From contig NZ_WKKW01000001.1 in assembly GCF_009683175.1 (NCBI RefSeq), positions 682,001-746,000 of the forward strand: a stretch of 64,000 nucleotides of DNA, in the 5' to 3' direction. Origin of the DNA: Bifidobacterium asteroides (GTDB lineage: Bacteria > Actinomycetota > Actinomycetes > Actinomycetales > Bifidobacteriaceae). Shown piece after piece: positions 37,909 to 46,583 of this stretch. Position numbers and translations under genes: made by a program. Each line of letters opens with the position of its first letter. Position 1 is the stretch's first letter. The notes beneath the pieces are model-generated. The model was not told where the DNA came from and ran no database searches. It saw only the letters and a list, made by a program, of their open reading frames with translations.

Positions 37909-38724
37909 CTACTCGTCAATGACCACATTGCGCAGGTAGCCGATTCCCTCCACCTGGACAGTGGCCTCGTCACGGTTTTTCAAGGAACCCGTGGCGTGCG
38001 GGGTACCGGTCATGATAACATCGCCGGGCAGCAGTGTGGCGAAACTGGAGATGAAGGCGATCTGCTCAGGAATGGAGTGAATCAGGTTGGCGGTGGTGCC
38101 GCTTGCCTCGGGCACCTCTTCCCCGTTGAGCCTGAAGGAGATCTTCGCATCCCGATAGTCCAGGTCGGTCTCGATCCAAGGCCCGAGGGGGCAGGCGGTG
38201 TCGAAGCCCTTGCAGCGGGTCCACATAGGATCATTCTTCTGCAGATCGCGCAGGGTTACGTCATTGACGCAGGTGTAGCCCAGCACATAGTCCATGGCCT
38301 CGTTGACGCTCACCTTCCGCGCCATCCTGCCCATGACAACGGCAACCTCGGGCTCGTAGTTCATGTCCTTGCTGTAGGAGGGCTTGACGATGGGGTCGTC
38401 AGGGCCGATGACCGAGGTGGAGGGCTTCATGAAGAGCATGAGCTTCTCCGGAGGCTCCGCGTCCGAGGACTGGCCATGCTCGGCCATGTAGGCGGCGTGA
38501 GCTCGGTAGTTCTTGGCCGCCCCGTAGATCTTGGAGGGGATGACCGGAGCCAGCAGCCGCACATCCTCGTCGTCCAGGGGGTAACGCTTGCCGGTGGGTT
38601 CGACCTGCTGACCGGTCAGGGGGTAGCCGCTCAGCTCGACCAGGTAATCCTTGCCGTCCTGCTTATCAGTTTGGACGAAAGCATATCGTGGGGTGTCCTT
38701 GTAGGAAAAACGCGCGATTCTCAT
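37909..38724 (-). CDS. Fumarylacetoacetate hydrolase family protein
   Basis: The 271-residue protein has the FAH fold: SKIYGAAKNYRAHAAYMAE, then the metal-binding set in SYSKDMNYEPEVAVVMGR (Glu-x-Glu type ligands), a YTCVNDVTLRDLQ segment and GDVIMTGTPHATG near the C-terminus. Members hydrolyse or decarboxylate small beta-keto acids (acylpyruvates, oxaloacetate). The exact substrate is not evident. It sits between clpB and a yggS-type gene on the same strand but without short spacing to either. Confidence 0.9.
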   Translation of the reverse strand: MRIARFSYKDTPRYAFVQTDKQDGKDYLVELSGYPLTGQQVEPTGKRYPLDDEDVRLLAPVIPSKIYGAAKNYRAHAAYMAEHGQSSDAEPPEKLMLFMKPSTSVIGPDDPIVKPSYSKDMNYEPEVAVVMGRMARKVSVNEAMDYVLGYTCVNDVTLRDLQKNDPMWTRCKGFDTACPLGPWIETDLDYRDAKISFRLNGEEVPEASGTTANLIHSIPEQIAFISSFATLLPGDVIMTGTPHATGSLKNRDEATVQVEGIGYLRNVVIDE

Positions 38725-38790
38725 AGGGCACAGTCTAGCCCCAGGCCGGGCCGCTTGATAGGTTCGGGTTCCGAAACAGGCAGTGGCTGG

Positions 38791-39609
38791 TCAGATAAAA
38801 GCCCGCGGTCCGAAGATGGCTGTGCCCACACGAACCTCGGTCGACCCCTCAGCCACTGCATACTCCATGTCTCCGGTCATTCCCATGGACAGCATGGTGC
38901 AGGTGTCGGTGCCCGGCTCCCCCGAATCCCTGATGCGGTCGCGCAGACCGCGCAAATGGGCGAATCCGCTCCTGATGATGGCCTCATCGTCCACATGTGC
39001 GCCGACGGTCATCAGACCCTTAAGCCGAATCCCCTCCATAGCTGCCAGCTCATAGGCCAGATCCAGGGCCCTGTCGGGGGCACATCCCGACTTGGCCTGC
39101 TCGCCGGACTCGTTGACCTCCAGGAGTATGCCCACAGTCCTGCCTGCAGCCAGTGCCCGCGTGGCCAGCTTTCGGGCCAGCGAGGGCCCATCGACAGACT
39201 CGACCGTGTCGACATACGGCAGAATCTTATTGATCTTGTTGGATTGGAGCTGCCCGATAAGGTGGAAGCCCAGGCTGGCGCTTGATGAATCACTGTCTAC
39301 AAGGTCGGTGCCAAGAGCCAGTCCCCTGTCCCGACAGAGCTCCAGCAATCCCTGGGCCTTGGCGGTGACCTCCTGGGGACGGTTCTCGCCGATCCGACGC
39401 ACCCCGGCATCGATCGCTGCCATAATCTCGCCCACATCGCGGGTCTTGGTGGCCGCCAGCAGGGTTACCGAGCCTTCTTTTCGACCAGCGGAGTCTTCCG
39501 CTTTGGCGATCCTGTCGGCCACACGCTTGACCCCATCCGCAATCTGTACGGCCCGTTCTCTGCTAATCTGCTGATTGCCCAGATCCTTGTGGTCCATATA
39601 GGCGACCAT
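38791..39609 (-). CDS. YggS/PLPBP family pyridoxal phosphate-binding protein
   Basis: The 272-residue alanine racemase-fold protein binds PLP and takes part in vitamin B6 homeostasis. The PLP lysine lies in LLAATKTRD, followed by RRIGENRPQEV, FHLIGQLQSNK and the C-terminal VRVGTAIFGPRA, all typical of the family. Members usually have 220-240 residues; the extra length is a loop around residues 100-110 (DSDSSSASLG). The ATG at 39609 has AGGAGG nine bases upstream. Confidence 0.93.
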   Translation of the reverse strand: MVAYMDHKDLGNQQISRERAVQIADGVKRVADRIAKAEDSAGRKEGSVTLLAATKTRDVGEIMAAIDAGVRRIGENRPQEVTAKAQGLLELCRDRGLALGTDLVDSDSSSASLGFHLIGQLQSNKINKILPYVDTVESVDGPSLARKLATRALAAGRTVGILLEVNESGEQAKSGCAPDRALDLAYELAAMEGIRLKGLMTVGAHVDDEAIIRSGFAHLRGLRDRIRDSGEPGTDTCTMLSMGMTGDMEYAVAEGSTEVRVGTAIFGPRAFI

Positions 39610-39740
39610 GACCCGCTACCTCCTTAAAATCCGGAAGCCTTGACTGAGGCCATGGTAGCCAGTGGCTCATACCTGCAAGCCTACGAGCCCGGGAGAAAGC
39701 CGATGTCGGAAACGAGCTACGAAATTCAGTATCGAAGAAC

Positions 39741-40784
39741 CTACAGACTCGGTTTTGCTTCAGAAACGTTCAGCTCGCTCAGGTTTAGCTGTCGGTCCTT
39801 GCGGTCAGCGGCCAGAGTGTTCCACGTGAAACCATCCAGCAGTTCCCGAGCACTGGCAGGTCTGGGACGGTCCAAGATTCCCAGAAGCCAGCCACAGACC
39901 CCCAACACCTGCCTGGACGACCAGCCGTCTCTTCTCAGTGATCCCAGGTCCGGCGATCCGAAACGCTTGGACATCCTCCTGCCGTCCACACCATCAATCA
40001 GAGGCAGATGCGCATATTGAACGCGAGGAGCCTGTGGCTGAAGATGATTCCGGATCCACATCTGAATGGCCGTTGACCTCAGGAGGTCCCTTCCCCGCAC
40101 GATCTGGTTGACACCCATGGCCAGGTCATCCACCGTCACCGCCAACTGGTAGGAAACCAAACCATCCGAACGTTTGACGACCACATCGCCGACCTGCCTA
40201 GGCAAGTTGAATGACTGCGGGCCAAAAATCAGATCGTCGAAGCGACAGATGGCATCCGGTTCGTCGGGCTGATCAGGGACTGCGATTCGCAGACTGTGCC
40301 GCTGCCCTCGAGCCATCCGTTCACTGACAACCTCAGGGGAAAGTCCTCGGCAGGTGCCGGGATAGACGATGAACCCATCGCCTTCATTCGGCGCCGATGC
40401 CGCGCGGATGTCGGCACGGGAGCAGAAGCAGGGATAAATCAGCGGCTGCTCGCCTACCAATTGCTGCGATTCCAGCAGCTTCAATGCCTGCCTGTAGGCA
40501 TCGGCGCGCTGGGACTGGTAGACCACCTCGCCATCCCAATCCAATCCCAGCCAGGCCAGGTCATCCATGATCCAATGATCAGCGTCCTTGACCACCCGTG
40601 GCGTATCTATGTCTTCGATGCGAAGCCGCAGAACCCCGCCAGGCCCTTGCGACCTGACACCCAGCCAGGCCGCCAGACATGCATAGATATTGCCCAGATG
40701 CATCCGCCCGGTTGGCGAAGGTGCCAACCTTCCTACGACCTTGGCCTGGCCGACCTGGTCCACTATCGGTTCTCCCTTGTGCAT
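39741..40784 (-). CDS. gluQRS: Glutamyl-Q tRNA(Asp) synthetase
   Basis: The 347-residue protein is a truncated glutamyl-tRNA synthetase paralogue without the anticodon-binding domain, as in GluQRS, which attaches glutamate to queuosine-34 of tRNA-Asp. It has LAPSPTGRMHLGN (HIGH-type), the zinc-site cysteines in YPCFCSRAD and GTCRGL, and RRMSKRFGS (KMSKS-type). The ATG at 40784 is chosen; GTG at 40805 is equally possible. A parS-like site lies within its 3' end (39818-39833). Confidence 0.9.
   Translation of the reverse strand: MHKGEPIVDQVGQAKVVGRLAPSPTGRMHLGNIYACLAAWLGVRSQGPGGVLRLRIEDIDTPRVVKDADHWIMDDLAWLGLDWDGEVVYQSQRADAYRQALKLLESQQLVGEQPLIYPCFCSRADIRAASAPNEGDGFIVYPGTCRGLSPEVVSERMARGQRHSLRIAVPDQPDEPDAICRFDDLIFGPQSFNLPRQVGDVVVKRSDGLVSYQLAVTVDDLAMGVNQIVRGRDLLRSTAIQMWIRNHLQPQAPRVQYAHLPLIDGVDGRRMSKRFGSPDLGSLRRDGWSSRQVLGVCGWLLGILDRPRPASARELLDGFTWNTLAADRKDRQLNLSELNVSEAKPSL
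39818..39833. promoter_or_regulatory. parS-like ParB binding site inside gluQRS
   Basis: TGTTCCACGTGAAACC matches the ParB site consensus TGTTNCACGTGAAACA at 15 of 16 positions, with the invariant CACGTG centre intact. It lies in the coding sequence (encoding FTWNT on the minus strand). ParB sites cluster around the replication origin in most bacteria. Confidence 0.65.
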
Positions 40785-40874
40785 ACCGACATGCTTGCAT
40801 ACCACCCGGTCATCGAGAAACCATCAGGCAGTCAAACTACTACATGCCCTTGAATGGTCACGCAAGGTAAATGG

Positions 40875-42221
40875 TCAGAAGCTGTCGAGCAAGCGATCGA
40901 TCTCCTCGAAGTGCTTGACCTCAGGGCGCCAGACCGGCTTGCCACGAACAATGACCAACTTCGGGTCAGCCAGGGTCCGCACATTCTTGGCAGGGTCCTC
41001 GTCAAGGACGATCAGATCCGCATCCTTGCCCGTGTCGACCGAGCCAGTGACATTGTCGAAGCCGAGGTTTCGGGCATTGACCTGGGTGGCGGCGTGGAAG
41101 GCCTGAGCCGGGGTGAAGTCAGCGTACCGCACCAGATAGTCGAGCTCTCGCCAAGTGCTGTACTGGGGCACGAAGGTCATGCCGGTGTCGGTCCCAACGC
41201 CGACGGCAATGCCGTTCTCATGAGCCTGCTTGGCGCTCTTGACCATGCCATCGACGACCAGCTCGGAGTTGCCACGAACTATGTCGCTGATTCCGAGCTC
41301 CTGCTGGCTGATCTTGACCAGCGGCAACCCGGCGGACAGGGTGGGATCCAGGGCAGAGAAACCACGAAGCGAGCGCGGATTGTCAAGGAAGAGTCCGATC
41401 ATCTCGTCGTCAAGGGCGCTGCCATGTTCGATGGTGTCCACGCCTGCCTTGAGAGCGGCCTTGACCCCCTCGGGACTCTGAGCGTGTGCTGCGACGAGCA
41501 CACCAAACTCATGGGCCTCATCGCAGACTGCAGCCATTTCCTCCTCGGTCATCTGCGGGCTGCCGGCCTCGCCAAGCTTGGTGGCATCGGTGACGCCGCC
41601 GGTCGCAGCCACCTTGATGGCATTGACACCATGATCCAGGTTCTCCCTGGTTCGACGCCTGGCCTCTTCTGGAGAGGAGCAGGAGAGGGCGATGAAAGGA
41701 TCGCCATGCCCTCCTGGAATCGCCAGGAGTGGACCGGCAGCCAGCATGCGCGGACCGGTCAGTTCATCGGCATCAATCTTGTCGCGCAGACGAACCGCCT
41801 CATAGCCCACATCACCCAGGGTACGAATGGTCGTGACGCCCGAGTTCAACAGTGTAGAAACGTTGCCTTTGATCCTGGCGTCCATGAGGACTCTGCCGGC
41901 AGGGCTGTGCACCACCTTCAAGCCGGCATTGACCACACGCGGCGACAGGTCCGTACCGCCAGACAGGGGCTTGCCGTCGGCAAAGAGATGGGTATGGGCA
42001 TTGATGAGTCCCGGTGCCACAAACTTGCCCGTAGCGTTGATCCGGTGGTATCCGGAAGGCACGTAGGCCAGCGGGGTTGGGCAGACCTGCTCTATCCGGC
42101 CGTCCGCGGACACCAGAACAGACATATCCTTCTGGACCGTGCCTTGCTCATCTCCGGTCGCGATACTCGCGTGCTCGAGCACAAACGGCTCGCGCTCTTT
42201 CCTGCCTTGAAGACGCCCCAT
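40875..42221 (-). CDS. Metal-dependent amidohydrolase
   Basis: The 448-residue TIM-barrel hydrolase has the amidohydrolase metal motifs: PGLINAHTHLF near residue 70, a lysine in AIKVAATGGV, VLVAAHAQS, TIEHGSALD and GVGTDTGM. It resembles the imidazolonepropionase/prolidase-like group often annotated as Xaa-Pro dipeptidase or organophosphate hydrolase; the substrate is uncertain. The ATG at 42221 is preferred because GGGAAGGCAGG precedes it and upstream residues look non-coding. Two CAAGCTTG palindromes lie about 100 bases upstream. Confidence 0.88.
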   Translation of the reverse strand: MGRLQGRKEREPFVLEHASIATGDEQGTVQKDMSVLVSADGRIEQVCPTPLAYVPSGYHRINATGKFVAPGLINAHTHLFADGKPLSGGTDLSPRVVNAGLKVVHSPAGRVLMDARIKGNVSTLLNSGVTTIRTLGDVGYEAVRLRDKIDADELTGPRMLAAGPLLAIPGGHGDPFIALSCSSPEEARRRTRENLDHGVNAIKVAATGGVTDATKLGEAGSPQMTEEEMAAVCDEAHEFGVLVAAHAQSPEGVKAALKAGVDTIEHGSALDDEMIGLFLDNPRSLRGFSALDPTLSAGLPLVKISQQELGISDIVRGNSELVVDGMVKSAKQAHENGIAVGVGTDTGMTFVPQYSTWRELDYLVRYADFTPAQAFHAATQVNARNLGFDNVTGSVDTGKDADLIVLDEDPAKNVRTLADPKLVIVRGKPVWRPEVKHFEEIDRLLDSF

Positions 42222-42309
42222 GGTCGTACCTGCCTTCCCATCTCCGATGCACTCATTGCGAGGAATCGGGCATATATGGTCAATAATATCCATAGCAGGA
42301 CGAACCATT

Positions 42310-42335
42310 CAAGCTTGACTACCCACAAGCTTGAC
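42310..42335. repeat. Two CAAGCTTG palindromes, 16-base spacing
   Basis: AAGCTTGAC occurs at 42311-42319 and 42327-42335; each centres on the 8-base palindrome CAAGCTTG, spaced 16 bases. They lie upstream of the amidohydrolase gene and could be a regulator site. No factor is identified. Confidence 0.4.
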
Positions 42336-42399
42336 AACGCAATCAATAAGGTCTTGAGCCTCCAAGATGAAGCTTGGGGCCTTGTCACCAAGCTGCTGA

Positions 42400-43098
42400 T
42401 CAGGGAGCGAAAAGAACCTTGAAAATCGCGGCTCCGACGATGGCACCGGCGATGGGTGCCACCACTGGAATCCAAGCCTCGCCCCAGCGTGAGTCCCCCT
42501 TATTGGGTACGGGCAGAATCCAGTGCAGGAAGCGCGGCACCAGGTCTCGTGCGGGGTTCAGACCAGGGCCCGTGGGACCGCCCAGAGAGGTGACCAGCCC
42601 CCAGACGATCAAGCCGACGACGATGGAGGCGGCAGCCAACCCCTGAGACCCCCATGGGCCCTGCAAACAGCAGAGGGCTCCCAGAACCAGCACCAGCCAG
42701 CGTGCCAAAGAACTCATTGATAAAATAATTGACCAGCGATCCCGAGGCATCAGTGGTGCAGAAGGTGCCCAAAATCGGCGCAGGCTCCTTGGTCATGCGG
42801 TAGTGCGGGAAGTAGCAGACATAGACAACCAGCTGACCCATGGCTGCTCCAATCAACTGCGCGAGAATATAAGGCAGAACCTGACTCCAGGGGAAGATGC
42901 CGATGACGGCTTGCCCCAGAGTCATGGCCGGGTTGATGTGGGTTCCGGATACCCGCCGAACATGAGCACGAGAAACATGACTCCGAAGCCATATCCCATG
43001 GCGATGGTGAGCCAGCCGGAATGGTGGCCCTTGGTGCCCTCCAGGTCCACGTCGGCGACCGCGCCGTTCCCGACACATTCAACGGCCAGCTTGGTCAT
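42400..43098 (-). pseudogene. Aquaporin/glycerol facilitator (MIP family), frameshifted
   Basis: Three reading frames together rebuild one MIP channel: TKLAVECVGNGAVADVDLEG and GWLTIAMGYGFGVMFLVLMF, then GTHINPAMTLGQAV (first NPA) through YFINEFFGTLA, then LVLVLGALCC and GGPTGPGLNPARDL (second NPA) to KVLFAP. Frame is lost in the C3 run at 42952-42954 (one base missing) and again near 42693-42700. The first membrane helix is also short by about eight residues (ECVGNGAV where EFVGT...LGNGAV is expected), and this lesion is in frame. The product cannot be a full channel unless both frameshifts are sequencing errors. The order of frames and both NPA motifs make the family certain. Confidence 0.85.
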
Positions 43099-43435
43099 GA
43101 GCGAATATTCCACTCGACCCTTCACCCCTCTCTCGATGCCGCCTTGTGACCAAGGCACGGGCATCTTTCAATAGAAACAGGTGATGACACTAGACCGAGA
43201 AGCGCTCATGATCTCCATTGATTCAAGTAATTCTTTGAAATCCGATATCGCGCCAGCCCCAACCGCGTGTCACCATCAACACGACTGCACTTCAACCGGC
43301 ATAGATATTCTATGCCAACTACCACTGATTGTGACGCATTGAGAATCGCATGGAGTGCACTACCTCTAGGGAAAACGAGCAGAGCCCCCACTCAATCAGG
43401 CACATAGACTTCATAAACCGCCGGAGCCTTATCCA
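43099..43435. other. Gene-free stretch with one palindrome
   Basis: I see no gene in these 337 bases. A perfect palindrome GGCATAGA-TAT-TCTATGCC at 43298-43316 could be a regulator site for the broken aquaporin gene. A short open frame here (61 codons) has no recognisable sequence or ribosome binding site. Confidence 0.5.
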
Positions 43436-43449
43436 GGGGGGGGGGGGGG
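43436..43449. repeat. G14 homopolymer
   Basis: Fourteen consecutive G on the plus strand (C on the transcribed minus strand) begin six bases beyond the ecfA1 stop. Runs of this length slip in replication and are prone to sequencing error. Confidence 0.9.
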
Positions 43450-43454
43450 CAGTG

Positions 43455-44273
43455 TCACTGATTTGTCAGTAATGATGTCTGGGGCAGGGCCGCCATGAAA
43501 TCCTCAGAGGTGAGCACGTCGTGGAAGCCCCAGGCCTGGGCCAACTGCGCCAGATAGGGACGGGCCAGATGAGCCTGTTCAAGCAGATCATCATCCCTGA
43601 AGATCCGAGCGATGGGCCCATCCATGAGGATCTGTCTGTCGGCCATGACAATGCCCCGCTGGAAATGACGAGTGACGAACTCCATGTCATGACTGATGGT
43701 GATGACCGTCTTGCCCATTGCCGTCACCTGCTGGATTATCCCTGCCAGCAGGTCCGTAGCGGCCCTGTCCTGACCGGCGGTAGGCTCGTCCAGAATCAGC
43801 ACCTGAGGGTCCATGACCAAAGCCGAGGCTATGGTGACGAACTTGCGCTGCGAGAAGGGAAGGTCATAGGGATGGGAATCCAGGCTGTCACCCAAACCGC
43901 AGACTTCAGCGGCCCAAGCAACCCGCCCCCCGATACGGTCCCGGGCAACATGCTTTTTCACCAGCCCATAGGCTATTTCCCGGCGGATGCTGTCCTGGAA
44001 GATCTGATCGTCCGGATTCTGAAAGACATAGCCGACCTTGGCTGCCACATGGGCGGCATCCTCTTGATCCGTGGAGGTCCCGTCCACCATGACGCGACCA
44101 TGAGTGGGCTTGAGCAGTCCATTCATAAGTTTGACCATGGTGGTCTTGCCGGCCCCGTTGCGGCCGATGATGGCAACAGCTTCCCCAAGCTCGCATGACA
44201 GGCTGACCTCCCGCAAAGCCTGATATCCATTTGGATAGGTATATCCGACCTTATCCAACTCAAGATAGGCCAT
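43455..44273 (-). CDS. ECF transporter ATPase (EcfA1-like)
   Basis: The 272-residue ATPase is one of a pair powering an energy-coupling-factor importer. Walker A is GRNGAGKTT, the Q-loop VFQNPDDQIFQ is typical of Ecf ATPases, Walker B is VLILDEPTAGQD, and the H-loop is ITISHDMEF. The signature is degenerate, LPFSQRK instead of LSGGQ, which is known in some EcfA-type ATPases; its partner keeps LSGGQ. It starts two bases after the partner gene ends. A G14 tract follows the stop. Confidence 0.92.
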   Translation of the reverse strand: MAYLELDKVGYTYPNGYQALREVSLSCELGEAVAIIGRNGAGKTTMVKLMNGLLKPTHGRVMVDGTSTDQEDAAHVAAKVGYVFQNPDDQIFQDSIRREIAYGLVKKHVARDRIGGRVAWAAEVCGLGDSLDSHPYDLPFSQRKFVTIASALVMDPQVLILDEPTAGQDRAATDLLAGIIQQVTAMGKTVITISHDMEFVTRHFQRGIVMADRQILMDGPIARIFRDDDLLEQAHLARPYLAQLAQAWGFHDVLTSEDFMAALPQTSLLTNQ

Positions 44274-44275
44274 CT

Positions 44276-45121
44276 TCAGGCCCCTTTCCGTCCGTAACGT
44301 TTTATGGCATCCTCGACCGAGAGCGGCACGGGATCATTCAACCCCAGCTTCTTGTTGCGCTCCAGAAAGAAGCGGGTGACCTCGGGCAACTGACCACCAT
44401 GATCCAAGACCTGCGGATCGGTCAGCACACGACGCGCTGGCCCACTCATGGCCACCCGGCCGCCTTCCATGAGGATGACCAGGTCACTGTAACGGGCCAC
44501 CAGATCGATCTTGTGCTCAACCAGGATGACGGTCTTGCCCTGGCGCTTGAGCAGAGCGATGATGTTGAATACATCCTCGGTGCTCTGCGGATCCAGCTGA
44601 GAGGTGGGTTCATCCAAAACGACAATGGGTGGGTCCGTCACCAGCACCGCGGCAATGGCCACTCGCTGCCGTTGCCCTCCGGAAAGCTCCAGAGGATTGG
44701 CATCGGCGATGTCGTCCAGGTGAAGCAGATCAATCATGGCATCCACGCGCGCGGCCATCGCCTCCCTCTCCACGCCGAGGTTCTCCAGCGCATAGGCGAT
44801 CTCCTCCCGGACATTGTCTTTGACACCGGACATCTGCGTAAAAGGGTTCTGGAAGGAGTAGCCGACGGTTTCGGTCAGTTCCGCGTCATCGTATTGCTCC
44901 ACAGGCCTTCCGGCCAGCTGAACCTGACCCGTCGGCTCTCCCCGGTAAAAGCGCGGTATGAAGCCGCGGATCAGATTGCAGATAGTGGTCTTCCCCGACC
45001 CATTGGCACCCAGAAGCGCACAGACCTGCCCCTGCTCCACCTGGAAGGAGACATCATGCACGGCATCCTCACGGCCCAGAGGATAACGGTATCCCACATG
45101 TTCCAGACTGATGACACTCAT
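44276..45121 (-). CDS. ECF transporter ATPase (EcfA2-like)
   Basis: The 281-residue ATPase has Walker A GANGSGKTT, the Ecf-type Q-loop YSFQNPFTQM, canonical LSGGQRQRVAIA, Walker B VVLDEPTSQLD and H-loop ILVEHKIDL. The ATG at 45121 overlaps the stop of the T-component gene by ATGA; open frame further upstream lies inside that gene and is not used. With the neighbouring ATPase it forms the heterodimer of the importer. Confidence 0.93.
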   Translation of the reverse strand: MSVISLEHVGYRYPLGREDAVHDVSFQVEQGQVCALLGANGSGKTTICNLIRGFIPRFYRGEPTGQVQLAGRPVEQYDDAELTETVGYSFQNPFTQMSGVKDNVREEIAYALENLGVEREAMAARVDAMIDLLHLDDIADANPLELSGGQRQRVAIAAVLVTDPPIVVLDEPTSQLDPQSTEDVFNIIALLKRQGKTVILVEHKIDLVARYSDLVILMEGGRVAMSGPARRVLTDPQVLDHGGQLPEVTRFFLERNKKLGLNDPVPLSVEDAIKRYGRKGA

Positions 45122-45858
45122 TTCCAGACCCTCCATACGACAAACAGGATCAACAGCAGCAAGCAGATCACCTGAATCACCCGGTCGATCGTGTGTTTGT
45201 CCAGGCGATAAAGGGAGGTCTTGGGAACAGGCGCCAGGAAAGCCCGTGACTGCAGTGCCAGAGCGTGTTCCTCGGTTTGCTGAATCAGGGAGAAAATCAA
45301 TGGTCCCAACATGGGCACGAAGGACTTCACCCGCGCCCAGGCGTTGCCCTCGGTCTCGATGCCACGGGATTTCTGCGCATCCATAATGGTCCTGGAACGA
45401 TTGATCACCTGAGGAACCATGCCAATGGTCGACATGATCACAAAGGTAACCTTCTTGGGCAGATGCGCTTGTTCCATGGCGTAGACCATGTCCTTGGGCG
45501 TGGTCACCTGGAAGTACCACATGATGGCCGAAGCGCTGGATACGATTCTGGAAGTGATTCCCAGGCTCTTGTCCAGACCTGTGGGAGACAAGGCAATGAA
45601 TGCCCAGATATGCGCGCTGTCTGGATAGCGGACGATGAAGACCTGCACCAGGAAGATTACCAGGACGACAGTGCCCACGGATGAGAGGAAGCCCTTGAAG
45701 AACCTCATACCGTTACCGGCCATGATCGCCAGCAACAGAAAAACCGGGAACATGGCATATTGCAGAATGTACCCAGGGGTGAAGATGCCGACAATGATGG
45801 CAAGCAGCACCAGGGCCGCCTTGGAGGACGGATACAGTCGGTCTATGAAACCAGTCAT
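45118..45858 (-). CDS. ECF transporter T component (EcfT-like)
   Basis: The 246-residue membrane protein couples the ATPases to the S component. It has four to five hydrophobic spans in its first 110 residues and the ATPase-contacting coupling helices after them (AQKSRGIETEGNAWARVKSF then LALQSRAF), with the Ala-Arg-Gly-type motifs altered to KSRG and QSRA. It overlaps the S-component gene and the ATPase gene by ATGA at each end. Confidence 0.9.
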   Translation of the reverse strand: MTGFIDRLYPSSKAALVLLAIIVGIFTPGYILQYAMFPVFLLLAIMAGNGMRFFKGFLSSVGTVVLVIFLVQVFIVRYPDSAHIWAFIALSPTGLDKSLGITSRIVSSASAIMWYFQVTTPKDMVYAMEQAHLPKKVTFVIMSTIGMVPQVINRSRTIMDAQKSRGIETEGNAWARVKSFVPMLGPLIFSLIQQTEEHALALQSRAFLAPVPKTSLYRLDKHTIDRVIQVICLLLLILFVVWRVWK

Positions 45859-46463
45859 GATGCCGTGGCAACCTTCCTGACATAGGGGGATCCGTAATTG
45901 AACTTGATCAGGAACCTGTCGGGCAATTTGCGCAGAATCACCCAGCTAACCGAGACATCGATGGCTGTGGAGGCCACTGCGGTAAATATGCTGGTCGAAA
46001 AAACCGACTTGATCAGGCTGGTCCCCGTCACCAGCAAGGCCGCCGTGAGCAGATCGCTGCCGGCGCCAGTGACTCCGCCGAAGACGGCTATGGTGACCGG
46101 TGCCTTGACTATGGCCGCCGCAATGCTGATCACGAAGCAGGCGGCCACTGCGCCGACGATGTTCGTATACCACCGCCAGCGGGAGAGGAGCCCAGCCACG
46201 AACCCTGTAGTCATGGCGACCAAGGCGTAGGGGAAGGCCACAGGATTGAGCATGCCATTGATCACATTGCCCATGAGTCCCGTCACCAAGCCCACCCAAG
46301 GGCCGCCGAGCATTGACACAAAGAGGGTGCCTATCTGGTCGATGAAGATAGGGAATTTCAGAATCGAGGACAGCTGATAACCCACCACGTTGACCGAAAC
46401 GCCTACTGGTATGAGCAGGAGGGCCAGCAGCGAGAAGTCATATCGCAAACCACGTTTCATCAT
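45855..46463 (-). CDS. ECF transporter S (substrate-binding) component
   Basis: The 202-residue protein has six likely membrane spans, the size and shape of an ECF S component. The conserved Ala/Gly pattern in span 1 (LLALLLIPVGVSVNVVGYQL) and the FVSMLGGPWVGLVTGLMGN loop fit the family. Substrate cannot be read directly; the linked nucleoside hydrolase suggests a nucleobase, nucleoside or ribose-derived compound, and this is inference. The ATG at 46463 has GGAAGG five bases upstream (a second ATG follows at once). A 120-base gap separates it from the MFS gene. Confidence 0.82.
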   Translation of the reverse strand: MMKRGLRYDFSLLALLLIPVGVSVNVVGYQLSSILKFPIFIDQIGTLFVSMLGGPWVGLVTGLMGNVINGMLNPVAFPYALVAMTTGFVAGLLSRWRWYTNIVGAVAACFVISIAAAIVKAPVTIAVFGGVTGAGSDLLTAALLVTGTSLIKSVFSTSIFTAVASTAIDVSVSWVILRKLPDRFLIKFNYGSPYVRKVATAS

Positions 46464-46583
46464 GGTTCCTTCCCGCGCCAAGAGATACACTCCCGGCGCT
46501 ACGGGTCCATGCCAGGTTCCCCACCAGTCCAAAGGACAGCAGGGAACCAGTCATGGAATGCCGATGAATTCGCAATATTCTCG

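Noticed and set aside
43206-43391. 61-codon minus-strand frame in the gene-free stretch
   Set aside because: No recognisable sequence, no ribosome binding site, and it lies between a pseudogene and a homopolymer tract.
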